Below are positions 1 to 6,794 of a stretch of DNA of 10,287 nt, piece by piece (position 1 is the stretch's first letter; each line of letters starts with the position of its first letter). Origin of the DNA: Gammaproteobacteria bacterium (GTDB lineage Bacteria > Pseudomonadota > Gammaproteobacteria > Steroidobacterales > SZUA-146); NCBI GenBank assembly GCA_003228965.1, contig QIGP01000380.1:1-10287 (forward strand). Direction: 5' to 3'. The position numbers and the translations under genes were made by a program. Below the pieces are notes generated by a model, which was not told the origin of the DNA, searched no databases, and was given only the letters and a program-made list of their open reading frames with translations.

Positions 1-175
1 GCACCCCCTTGCAAAACTCCGAGCTCGATTATTGGTGTAATTAATCTTAAGTCATTGTTTTTATTGGTTATTATCTAATTCCAGGCGGCGCGATTGAACC
101 ACCTCTTCAGACCGAAAACCCCATCCCCAAACAGTCTTAATAAATTCGAAAAGATGCGACCCAAACTGTGTACAT

Positions 176-227
176 TTTCTGACAGGTCATTAAGCTACGA
201 CTTATGACCTCGCGTTCCTGTCAGAAA
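176..227. promoter_or_regulatory. Nested inverted repeat in the leader of the oxidoreductase operon
   Basis: An 11-bp perfect inverted repeat (TTTCTGACAGG at 176-186, CCTGTCAGAAA at 217-227) encloses a second hairpin: 184-194 pairs with 201-210 apart from one bulged T at 191, with loop CTACGA at 195-200. The two stems share bases 184-186, so the full outer and inner stems compete for those three bases, although a shortened outer stem can coexist with the inner one. Read as DNA, it contains four TGAC/GTCA half-sites (180-183, 186-189, 205-208, 220-223). It ends 23 bases before the ATG of the first gene. It could be an operator for a dimeric regulator or an mRNA leader structure; the sequence alone does not decide. 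I see no convincing -35/-10 pair or gene in 1-250. A TATAAA at 229-234 lacks a good -35 partner. Confidence 0.6.
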
Positions 228-250
228 CTATAAAACTCAGAAGGTACACA

Positions 251-2068
251 ATGAGTCGCAGCATGAAACCCACGGACACAACCGATCCGGACTACTTTCA
301 CAAGGTCGTAGATTGCCAGTGGGCTTGCCCCGCACACACCGACGTACCCGAATATATTCGGCTGATTGCACAAGGTCGATTTGGTGATGCGTACATGAGC
401 AATCGCCGCTCAAACATATTTCCAGGCATATTAGGCCGGGTATGCGACCGTCCGTGCGAGCCAGCATGCAGACGTGGTCGTGTCGAAGACAAACCTGTCG
501 CAATTTGTCGGCTGAAACGCGTCGCCTCCGACCATCGAGAAGACATTACCGATCAGCTACCCAAAGCGCCGCTTCAGAAGAACGGGAAAAAAGTAGCTCT
601 GATTGGTGCCGGCTGCGCCTCACTGGCCGTGGCCAACGATCTGGCGCCGCTAGGCTATGAATGCACTATATTCGAGGCACTCGACACTACCGGCGGACTC
701 ATGCGCACCAATATTCCGCGCTTTCGTTTACCGCCTGACGTACTCGATGAAGAAATTGGCTACATTCTCGATATGGATGTTGCTCTGAAAACCAATTCAC
801 CAGTCAACAGCTTTAAAGAGTTTATGGACAGCAGCGACTACGATGCTGTGTTCGTGGGAACCGGCGCGCCCAAAGGTAAAAACCTGGAACTACCCGGTCG
901 TAACGAAGCTGGCAACATCCACATTGGTATCTCGTGGCTGGAATCGGTGGCATTTGAACACGTCAAATCCATCGGCGAGCGAGTACTCATTATTGGTGTA
1001 GGCAACACCGCTATGGACTGCTGTCGAACCTCGCTGCGGCTCGGTGCCAAAGACGTCAACGTCATGGCCCGAAAACCACGCGAATACTTTAAAGCAAGCT
1101 CCTGGGAACTCGAAGACGCCGAAGAAGAAAACGTCAACATCATCGTAAACCACTCACCGAAAGAATTTGTCGTCGACAACGGCAAGTTCGTGGGCATGCG
1201 TTTCGACGTAATGGAATACGCCATTGATGATAACGGCAAGATCGACCGCGGTACCACAGTAGATGAAGTTCTGATTGAATGCGACGACGTTATTCTCGCC
1301 ATCGGTCAGGACAACTCTTTTCCCTGGATAGAGCGCGACATCGGTCTTGAGTTTAATAGCTGGGACTGCCCTGTCATCGACGAATCCACATTCATGTCCA
1401 CGCGCGAAGGCATCTTCTTTGGAGGAGACGCCGCATTTGGTCCCGGTAACATTATCGAAGCCGTGGCTCAGGGCCATCAAGCGGCGATTTCCATCGACAA
1501 ATATTGCCAGGGCCAGGATGTCAGTGAACGGCCTGCCCGCGGAATTACTCTTTCCAGTCAAAAAATGGGCATTCACGAATGGAGCTACTCCAACGACTAC
1601 GACGTTTCCGATCGTCGCCTCATGCCCCACGTTGACTTGAAGAGACGCTTCAAGAATATCGACATTGAGGTTGAGCTAGGATTTAGCCTGGAACAAATCA
1701 CTACAGAAGTCGAGCGTTGCCTGAACTGCGATATTCAAACCGTGTTTGAAGAAAAGCTCTGCATTGAGTGCGATGCGTGCATCGATATCTGTCCGGTTGA
1801 CTGCCTCACTATGACACCCAATGCCCCTGAAGAAGAGTTACGCCTTCAACTGAAAGTTCCGGCAACCAATGCCGCCCAAGATTTATATGTATCAGCTGAC
1901 CTTCCGCAAACAGGGCGCGTCATGGTTAAGGACGAAGATATTTGTGTACATTGTGGGCTATGTGCTGAGCGTTGCCCTACAGGTGCCTGGGACATGCAAA
2001 AATCGAACATCTTCCTACCGCAGGTCGACGACCAACAAGCGCCGTCGCAACATAAAAAAACGGCCTGA
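251..2068 (+). CDS. GltD-like FAD/NAD(P)-binding oxidoreductase with C-terminal 2x[4Fe-4S] ferredoxin domain (electron-transfer subunit of the 2-oxoacid oxidoreductase)
   Basis: This 605-residue protein resembles the small subunit of NADPH-dependent glutamate synthase with an added ferredoxin module. The N-terminal Fe-S helical domain has Cys22, Cys26, Cys65, Cys69 and Cys73. An FAD-binding GAGCAS motif lies at 119-124, and a second dinucleotide motif (GVGNTAMD) starts at 249, suited to NAD(P)H. The C-terminus has two CxxCxxCxxxCP sets (Cys504/507/510/514 and Cys565/568/571/575), preceded by a CLNC at 490-493. The spacer of about 50 residues between the two sets is longer than in a simple ferredoxin. 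A good Shine-Dalgarno (AGAAGG, 239-244) sits 6 nt before the ATG. It leads an operon with the gamma-alpha and beta subunits of a 2-oxoacid oxidoreductase, so it most likely moves electrons between that enzyme's Fe-S centre and NAD(P)H in the cytoplasm. This matches the third subunit of three-subunit 2-oxoglutarate:NADP+ oxidoreductases (sometimes called KorC). The direction of electron flow cannot be read from sequence. Confidence 0.9.
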   Translation: MSRSMKPTDTTDPDYFHKVVDCQWACPAHTDVPEYIRLIAQGRFGDAYMSNRRSNIFPGILGRVCDRPCEPACRRGRVEDKPVAICRLKRVASDHREDITDQLPKAPLQKNGKKVALIGAGCASLAVANDLAPLGYECTIFEALDTTGGLMRTNIPRFRLPPDVLDEEIGYILDMDVALKTNSPVNSFKEFMDSSDYDAVFVGTGAPKGKNLELPGRNEAGNIHIGISWLESVAFEHVKSIGERVLIIGVGNTAMDCCRTSLRLGAKDVNVMARKPREYFKASSWELEDAEEENVNIIVNHSPKEFVVDNGKFVGMRFDVMEYAIDDNGKIDRGTTVDEVLIECDDVILAIGQDNSFPWIERDIGLEFNSWDCPVIDESTFMSTREGIFFGGDAAFGPGNIIEAVAQGHQAAISIDKYCQGQDVSERPARGITLSSQKMGIHEWSYSNDYDVSDRRLMPHVDLKRRFKNIDIEVELGFSLEQITTEVERCLNCDIQTVFEEKLCIECDACIDICPVDCLTMTPNAPEEELRLQLKVPATNAAQDLYVSADLPQTGRVMVKDEDICVHCGLCAERCPTGAWDMQKSNIFLPQVDDQQAPSQHKKTA

Positions 2069-2096
2069 TTACATTTAAAGAGAACACCAAAGACTC

Positions 2097-3899
2097 ATGG
2101 CAACGATCAACGATCTGACCATCAAAATCGGTAACGTTAACGGCACCGGTTCCGCAAGTGCTAACGGCCTGCTGCTAAAATCTCTGTTTCGAATGGGTAT
2201 ACCGGTCGTCGGTAAGAACTACTTCCCGTCGAACATTCAGGGACTACCAACGTGGTACGAGATACGCGTAACAGCCAAAGGCTACCGCGCCCGCGCAGCA
2301 GACATTGACGTCATTGTCGCCATGAATGCGCAAACCTACATTCAGGACATGAACAACGTACGCAGTGGCGGTTGGCTAATTTACGATTCGACCTGGCCGC
2401 GCAGCAAATTACTGGACCGCAAAGACATTAACGTTGTCGGCATTCCTCTAGCCCGGCTTGCCAATGAAAATTTTGATGGTGCCCGCACTCGCGTACTGAT
2501 GAAGAACATCGCCTACGTTGGCGTTTTGGCCGCTCTACTTGATATAGATCTCGACATCATCAAAACGTTACTTGGCGAAACCTTCGCCAAGAAGCCACAC
2601 CTGGCCGAAGCCAACTTGAAAGCCATTCGCATTGGCTACGACTACGCCACCGAACACTTTGCTTGTCCTCTGTCGCATAAAGTGGAACACATGGATGCGA
2701 CCAAAGGGCACATCATGATCGACGGCAACACCGCGGCCGGTCTAGGCTGTGTCTACGCTGGCGCGACTGTTGGTGCGTGGTACCCGATTACCCCGTCAAC
2801 TTCTCTGATGGACGGGTTTAAAAAGTTCTGCGACAAGCTTCGCGTTGACCCCGACACTGGCAAGAAAAACTACTGTATTATTCAAGCTGAAGACGAATTG
2901 GCCGCCATTGGCATGGTACTGGGTGCAAACTGGAACGGCGCACGCGCGTTTACCCCCACTAGCGGTCCTGGCATTTCACTCATGTCAGAGTTTATCGGCT
3001 TCGCCTACTACGCCGAAGTCCCAGCTGTACTGTTTAACGTTCAGCGCACCGGACCTTCTACCGGCATGCCAACCCGCACGCAACAAGCCGACATGATGAT
3101 GTGTGCTTACGCGTCGCACGGCGATACCCGTCACGTCTTACTGTTCCCAGCCAATCCTGAAGAGTGTTTCTCCTTTTCTCCGATTGCATTTGATCTTGCG
3201 GAACGACTACAAACACCCGTTTTCGTGTTGTCCGATCTCGACATCGGCATGAACGACTGGATGTGCCCGGATTTCAAATGGGATGACGCGTACGTTCCCG
3301 ACAGAGGCAAAGTGCTTCACAGCGAGGACCTTGATAAAATCGAGAAATTCCATCGCTACATGGACGTTGACGGCGACGGCATCACCTATCGCACACTTCC
3401 GGGTGAAGACGCCCGAGGCGCCTACTTCACACGCGGATCCGGCCACAATAAGTTTGGTAGCTACACCGAAGACTCGGCCGAGTACCAGGAAGTGCTTGAT
3501 CGTTTGCTGGTCAAGTGGGACACCGCTCGAAGTCTTGTACCCGCGGCAGACATCAAGCAGTCCAAATTTAATGAAATCGGCGTACTTACTGTTGGTGTTT
3601 GCGAAGGTGCCGTACTCGAAGCGATTGACATTCTCAACGACGACAGCGTCAACTTAAACTACTGCCGCATCAAGGGCTTCCCGTTTGGGGCGGAAGTTAA
3701 CGAGTTCATTAGTCGGCACAAGCGCGTCTACGTCGTAGAACAAAATCGCGATGCGCAGCTGCGCTCAATGCTGTTACTCGACATTGACGCACCAAGCGAA
3801 ACTTTGGTGCCCGCGCTATTTTACGACGGCATGCCGCTTTGCGCGCGCGATGTGGTCGCAACGATAAAAGCCGACATGGCCAAAGGACAAGCGGCATGA
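2097..3899 (+). CDS. korA: 2-oxoacid:acceptor oxidoreductase, fused gamma-alpha subunit (2-oxoglutarate type, KorA-like)
   Basis: This 600-residue protein is the large subunit of a 2-oxoacid:ferredoxin oxidoreductase, which decarboxylates a 2-oxoacid with CoA to acyl-CoA and passes electrons to an Fe-S acceptor. Residues of about 8-185 form the gamma domain (early GNVNGTGSASANG segment). The alpha domain follows from about 205, with YPITPST at 229-235, QAEDELAAIGM, and RTGPSTG at 317-323, all typical of the pyrimidine-binding half of the thiamine-diphosphate site and the substrate pocket. The gamma-alpha fusion and length are usual for bacterial KorA. No Fe-S cysteine motif is present, as expected for this subunit. 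It starts 28 bp after the flavoprotein gene; the only purine-rich stretch (AAAGAG, 2077-2082) is rather far (14 nt) from the ATG. Its last bases overlap the beta subunit start. 2-oxoglutarate is favoured because of the partner's motifs; another 2-oxoacid is possible. Confidence 0.92.
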   Translation: MATINDLTIKIGNVNGTGSASANGLLLKSLFRMGIPVVGKNYFPSNIQGLPTWYEIRVTAKGYRARAADIDVIVAMNAQTYIQDMNNVRSGGWLIYDSTWPRSKLLDRKDINVVGIPLARLANENFDGARTRVLMKNIAYVGVLAALLDIDLDIIKTLLGETFAKKPHLAEANLKAIRIGYDYATEHFACPLSHKVEHMDATKGHIMIDGNTAAGLGCVYAGATVGAWYPITPSTSLMDGFKKFCDKLRVDPDTGKKNYCIIQAEDELAAIGMVLGANWNGARAFTPTSGPGISLMSEFIGFAYYAEVPAVLFNVQRTGPSTGMPTRTQQADMMMCAYASHGDTRHVLLFPANPEECFSFSPIAFDLAERLQTPVFVLSDLDIGMNDWMCPDFKWDDAYVPDRGKVLHSEDLDKIEKFHRYMDVDGDGITYRTLPGEDARGAYFTRGSGHNKFGSYTEDSAEYQEVLDRLLVKWDTARSLVPAADIKQSKFNEIGVLTVGVCEGAVLEAIDILNDDSVNLNYCRIKGFPFGAEVNEFISRHKRVYVVEQNRDAQLRSMLLLDIDAPSETLVPALFYDGMPLCARDVVATIKADMAKGQAA

Positions 3900-4951
3900 G
3901 CTACATTAAAAAACCCCGCATTATTCATGACAAGCTGCCCCGTAACGCACTTGGCCTCACTTCGCGTGACTATGAAGGTGTTGTCTCTACTTTATGCGCA
4001 GGATGCGGTCACGACTCTATAACGGGCGCTATTGTTCAGGCCGTTTTCGAACTCGACATCGAACCTCATCGGCTCGGTAAAATGTCGGGGATAGGCTGTT
4101 CATCAAAAACGCCGGCCTATTTTGTCAGCGGCTCACACGGCTTTAATTCAGTCCACGGCCGCATGCCTTCGGTAACCACCGGAGCAAACGCGGCTAACCG
4201 CGACCTGACCTACATTGGTGTATCAGGCGACGGCGACTCTCTGTCAATCGGGATGGGGCAGTTTGCCCACGCTATTCGACGCAACGTAAACATGTGCTAC
4301 GTGATTGAGAACAATGGAGTGTACGGCCTTACCAAAGGTCAATTTTCCGCATCAGCCGACCGTGGTAGCAGAGCCAAGCGTGGCGAGGAAAACCAGCAAC
4401 CGCCGATAGACCCTGTGACAACAGCACTCGCTATTGGCGCCACATTTGTTGCGCGCAGTTTTTCCGGCGACAAAGCCCAGCTGGTGCCCCTGATCCAGGC
4501 TGCGCTTAACCACGATGGCTTCGCGTTACTGGATGTCATTAGCCCTTGCGTCACGTTTAACGATCACGAAGGCAGCACCAAAAGCTATTCGCACACGCGA
4601 GAGTTTTTTAATCAGGTAATTCAGGCTGACTACATCACTCCCCGTAAAGAAATTAGAGCCAAATACGACGAAGGCGACGCCATGCCCGTGGAGTTACACG
4701 ACGGCAGCAATATCGTGTTGCGAAAAGTCGACGAAGCGTACGACCCAACTAACCGATCTTCGGTATTTGGCTACTTGAGCGATCGTGCCGCCAAGGGCGA
4801 AATTGTCACTGGCCTTTTGTATATAGATCAAACCAAAGGCGATATGCACGCTATAGCAGGTACCTGCAAGAAGCCACTCAATGAACTGAGCTACGCCGAC
4901 CTCAATCCCGGGTCCGAGACGCTGGCTTCCATCATGAATGGATTTCGCTAG
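3896..4951 (+). CDS. korB: 2-oxoglutarate:acceptor oxidoreductase, beta subunit (thiamine diphosphate and [4Fe-4S] binding)
   Basis: This is the catalytic partner of the preceding subunit, 351 residues, the normal KorB length. Thiamine-diphosphate/Mg binding is shown by GDGD at 111-114 and NNGVYG at 139-144. Cys34 and Cys37 (CAGCGH), Cys68 (GIGCSS) and Cys218 (SPCVTFN) are in the places expected for the four ligands of the proximal [4Fe-4S] cluster. The YGLTKGQ stretch (143-149) and SPCVTFNDHEGSTKS point to the 2-oxoglutarate group rather than the pyruvate group. I chose the ATG at 3896, not the longer frame from 3839, because ATGA overlaps the upstream stop, a Shine-Dalgarno AAAGGA (3882-3887) lies 8 nt before it, and the protein then begins as KorB proteins do. 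Translation is probably coupled to the alpha subunit. It is the last gene of the operon; no strong terminator is visible behind it. Confidence 0.93.
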   Translation: MSYIKKPRIIHDKLPRNALGLTSRDYEGVVSTLCAGCGHDSITGAIVQAVFELDIEPHRLGKMSGIGCSSKTPAYFVSGSHGFNSVHGRMPSVTTGANAANRDLTYIGVSGDGDSLSIGMGQFAHAIRRNVNMCYVIENNGVYGLTKGQFSASADRGSRAKRGEENQQPPIDPVTTALAIGATFVARSFSGDKAQLVPLIQAALNHDGFALLDVISPCVTFNDHEGSTKSYSHTREFFNQVIQADYITPRKEIRAKYDEGDAMPVELHDGSNIVLRKVDEAYDPTNRSSVFGYLSDRAAKGEIVTGLLYIDQTKGDMHAIAGTCKKPLNELSYADLNPGSETLASIMNGFR

Positions 4952-5010
4952 CTAAGTTAACTGCGTATAGATAATAAACAGAGTTTATAGGCGCCCCCTC
5001 TGTCAGGATA

Positions 5011-5196
5011 GTTGTCGCTTACGCCGCAACCCACAAGTTGAAGGTCAAAGACCTCTACCAGTGGAAGACCGCTCTGTCACGTCGCGGTTTTCTGCCCGAG
5101 AAAAAACTTAAGACTACATTCGTACCGGTCGCAACTGAGCCTGCGACCGCGTCTCCCACAAGTTGCAACGTGACACTGCCCAACGGAGTTCGCATA
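5011..5196 (+). mobile_element. Remnant of an IS66-type TnpA accessory ORF (C-terminal part)
   Basis: Translated in the frame of the 5038-5409 ORF, this stretch reads like the distal half of an IS66-family accessory protein (TnpA/Orf1). It has a helix-turn-helix end with LYQWKTALSRRG, a variable linker, then FVPVA and a closing LPNGVRI, the usual order at the end of such proteins. The frame is open back to a stop at 4975-4977, but the normal N-terminus, the TnpB and TnpC (transposase) genes and convincing terminal repeats are missing. It therefore looks like an inactive scrap left by insertion and deletion. The identification rests on recalled motif resemblance over about 60 residues and should be treated as likely but unproven. 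Confidence 0.45.
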
Positions 5197-5409
5197 AATT
5201 ACGCTGATCGCGCACATTTTTTTGCTATGGCTGCAAGGCTTATGCGACGTGTATTAGTCGATTTATCACGCTCGCGCAATGCCTCGAAACGTGATGGCGT
5301 CAGCCGCGTAACACTAACCCCGAACATGCCCGTCGAAAAATCGAAACCTGTTGACATCTTACATCTTGATGAGGCGCTGATTCAGCTCAAAGAGATTGAA
5401 GCAGCGTAG
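5038..5409 (+). pseudogene. Chimeric remnant ORF: IS66 TnpA tail joined to an ECF sigma-factor fragment
   Basis: This frame (123 codons from a TTG) is best read as debris. From about residue 54 (base 5197) it matches the middle of ECF sigma factors of the group common in planctomycetes, acidobacteria and marine proteobacteria (TIGR02999-like): DRAHFFAMAARLMRRVLVDL (57-76), then a basic SRNASKRDG and a DEALIQL near the end. These correspond to late region 2 and the linker towards region 4. Region 2.1-2.2 is missing, replaced by the IS66-like segment, and the frame stops (5407-5409) before the region 4 helix-turn-helix. With no Shine-Dalgarno and half of each domain gone, a working product is unlikely, though expression as a small protein cannot be excluded. 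It lies directly upstream of the hydrolase/CHAT pair and may be the relic of that cassette's regulator. Confidence 0.6.
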
Positions 5410-5510
5410 GCGTTCCAGTTACTGTATTACCTGGTTTTGACCCTGCAAATACGAGTGCAAAGGCCGAATGGCGCATTGAAACGATGCTGTTTATACTGTC
5501 TATCATATAA
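5410..5510 (+). pseudogene. Possible degenerate sigma region 4.2 in a shifted frame
   Basis: Just after the stop of the sigma fragment, the frame beginning at 5409 is open to TAA at 5508-5510 and contains ANTSAKAEWRIETMLF. This resembles the recognition helix and following helix of ECF region 4.2, where patterns like TxKxEWRxAxxxL are common. The expected stretch before it (an ELRYFGGLS-like segment) is absent or scrambled. If real, the ancestral sigma gene ended 25 bp before the GTG of the hydrolase gene, which would fit one operon. The match is short and could be chance. Confidence 0.3.
5476..5506 (+). promoter_or_regulatory. Weak candidate promoter for the hydrolase-CHAT pair
   Basis: TTGAAA (5476-5481) and TATCAT (5501-5506) are separated by 19 bp, longer than the preferred 17. 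They lie in an AT-rich patch about 30 bp upstream of the chosen GTG start at 5536. This is the only sigma-70-like pair I could pick out between the operons, and it is weak. It sits inside the putative sigma-gene debris, so it may be chance. Confidence 0.2.
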
Positions 5511-5535
5511 GGAAATATATTCAGAGGCAGTTAGA

Positions 5536-6792
5536 GTGCGACAATCTATTTTTGCAGCAGCAATAGGGCTGGCATGGAACGATCTGCCGGGCCTGTTGGG
5601 TGAAGATTGGTCTGAGTTTGAGTCAAAGGCGTTGGTCTGGTTAAGGCTATTGGAAACACCTGGCGAAGATCATGCGAGGGTGCAAAACGATATACTCACG
5701 TATTTGACCAGGTTTCCAGGTGCACGAACTAAAATCGTTGTGGCGTTTGCTAAAATAGAACGACAGAAAACACGCAGTGTGGCTGCAATCCCGCAACTCG
5801 CTGAATCATCACGACACATGATAGTTCCCGTGTTCTACGGTACAAATCGTGCCGTATCCGGAAACCCGGACGTCAACAAATACTATGGCAGTGCGCGAGG
5901 CAATTTGAGCCTGGGAATAGTTGAAGTCTCGATTCCCGATGATCATCGCAAAGGTGCTTTGGAAAAACCTGTTTGGTGGCGACTGCAGTTTTCAGAAAAC
6001 CCCGAAAAACACGTAATGCTGCTGACGTTGAAGACGTCGACCGATCGAGCTGAATTTGTGAATGAGTTTCGCAAAAAAACCAGTACTGCAGGTGACACTG
6101 ACGTGTTGATGTTTGTGCACGGATATAACGTGTCGTTCAAGGATGCAGCGCGACGCGCAGCCCAAATTGCAACGGATCTTAATTTCGACGGAGTGCCAAT
6201 GCTGTTCAGTTGGCCGTCCGAAGACGCGACGGCGAAATACACCGTTGACGAAGCGAATATTCATTGGTCTCGAACTCACTTTAAAGCGTTTCTTGAGATG
6301 ACACTTTCGGAGTTAGGCGTGACGTCCGTGTGCATTGTTGCCCACAGCATGGGCAACCGGGCATTGGTTGAAACGCTTGCGACTTTGCACCCGGCTGAGT
6401 TACCCGCCGGGTCAGCAAGGTTGCGTCAAGTTGTGTTCGCAGCACCGGATGTAGACAAAGACACGTTCAGGGATGTTGCCAAATCGTTTAAGGGTCGCGC
6501 TGACCGGTTTACGCTGTACGCGTCGTCTGAAGACGCCGCGTTAAAGCTCTCGAAGACCATTCACAAGTATCCACGGGCAGGTGACGTGCGACCTGAAATG
6601 CTGGTTGTAGATACGGTCGATTCGATTGACGCCACTACTGTGGATACCAGTCTGTTGGGGCACTCGTATTTCGGTGACAATCGGTCCGTAATTTCCGATT
6701 TATTCCAACTGATGCGCCACAACCATCCGCCCTCGGAAAGGGGATTGACATCATTTACTGGCACTGGAGGACCCTACTGGTTGTTTAAATAG
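5536..6792 (+). CDS. Alpha/beta hydrolase (DUF900-like) with N-terminal helical domain
   Basis: From the GTG at 5536 the protein has 418 residues. I prefer this start to the TTG at 5437 because AGAGG (5523-5527) lies 8 nt before it and the 33 extra residues look like untranslated debris. Residues 1 to about 80 are predicted helical (IGLAWNDLPGLLGEDW, then amphipathic helices) and resemble small adaptor domains at the N-termini of bacterial conflict proteins. The rest is a DUF900-type alpha/beta hydrolase. It opens with VPVFYGTNRA, has FVHGYNVSF around the oxyanion region, a nucleophile elbow AHSMGN with Ser271, Asp305 in APDVDKD, and His376 in LGHSYFGD. The triad is complete, so an active esterase or lipase is likely; its substrate is unknown. 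No signal peptide or membrane segment is evident, so it is probably cytoplasmic. It ends 2 bp before the CHAT protease gene, suggesting a joint task. Confidence 0.85.
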   Translation: MRQSIFAAAIGLAWNDLPGLLGEDWSEFESKALVWLRLLETPGEDHARVQNDILTYLTRFPGARTKIVVAFAKIERQKTRSVAAIPQLAESSRHMIVPVFYGTNRAVSGNPDVNKYYGSARGNLSLGIVEVSIPDDHRKGALEKPVWWRLQFSENPEKHVMLLTLKTSTDRAEFVNEFRKKTSTAGDTDVLMFVHGYNVSFKDAARRAAQIATDLNFDGVPMLFSWPSEDATAKYTVDEANIHWSRTHFKAFLEMTLSELGVTSVCIVAHSMGNRALVETLATLHPAELPAGSARLRQVVFAAPDVDKDTFRDVAKSFKGRADRFTLYASSEDAALKLSKTIHKYPRAGDVRPEMLVVDTVDSIDATTVDTSLLGHSYFGDNRSVISDLFQLMRHNHPPSERGLTSFTGTGGPYWLFK

Positions 6793-6794
6793 CC

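Noticed and set aside
1154..1630. Long minus-strand open frame (158 codons) opposite the flavoprotein gene
   Set aside because: It lies inside a well-supported gene on the other strand, has no recognisable domains, and is the kind of antisense frame that codon bias creates by chance.
3839..3895. Earlier start for the beta subunit, giving 370 residues
   Set aside because: The extra residues overlap the alpha subunit coding end and do not resemble KorB N-termini. The ATG at 3896 has a good Shine-Dalgarno and the classic ATGA overlap.
4978..5003. Possible terminator after the beta subunit: ACAGAG and CTCTGT arms with a 14-nt loop
   Set aside because: The stem is only 6 bp, the loop is long and no T-run follows.
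5015..5021. CGCTTAC, which resembles the complement of an IS66 terminal GTAAGCG
   Set aside because: It is seven bases only, lies within the frame of the TnpA-like fragment rather than outside it, and has no partner repeat or target duplication in the window.
5437..5535. TTG start for the hydrolase, adding 33 residues
   Set aside because: There is no ribosome binding site, the added residues look unlike protein sequence, and another frame of the same bases resembles a sigma-factor relic. The GTG at 5536 has AGAGG at good spacing.
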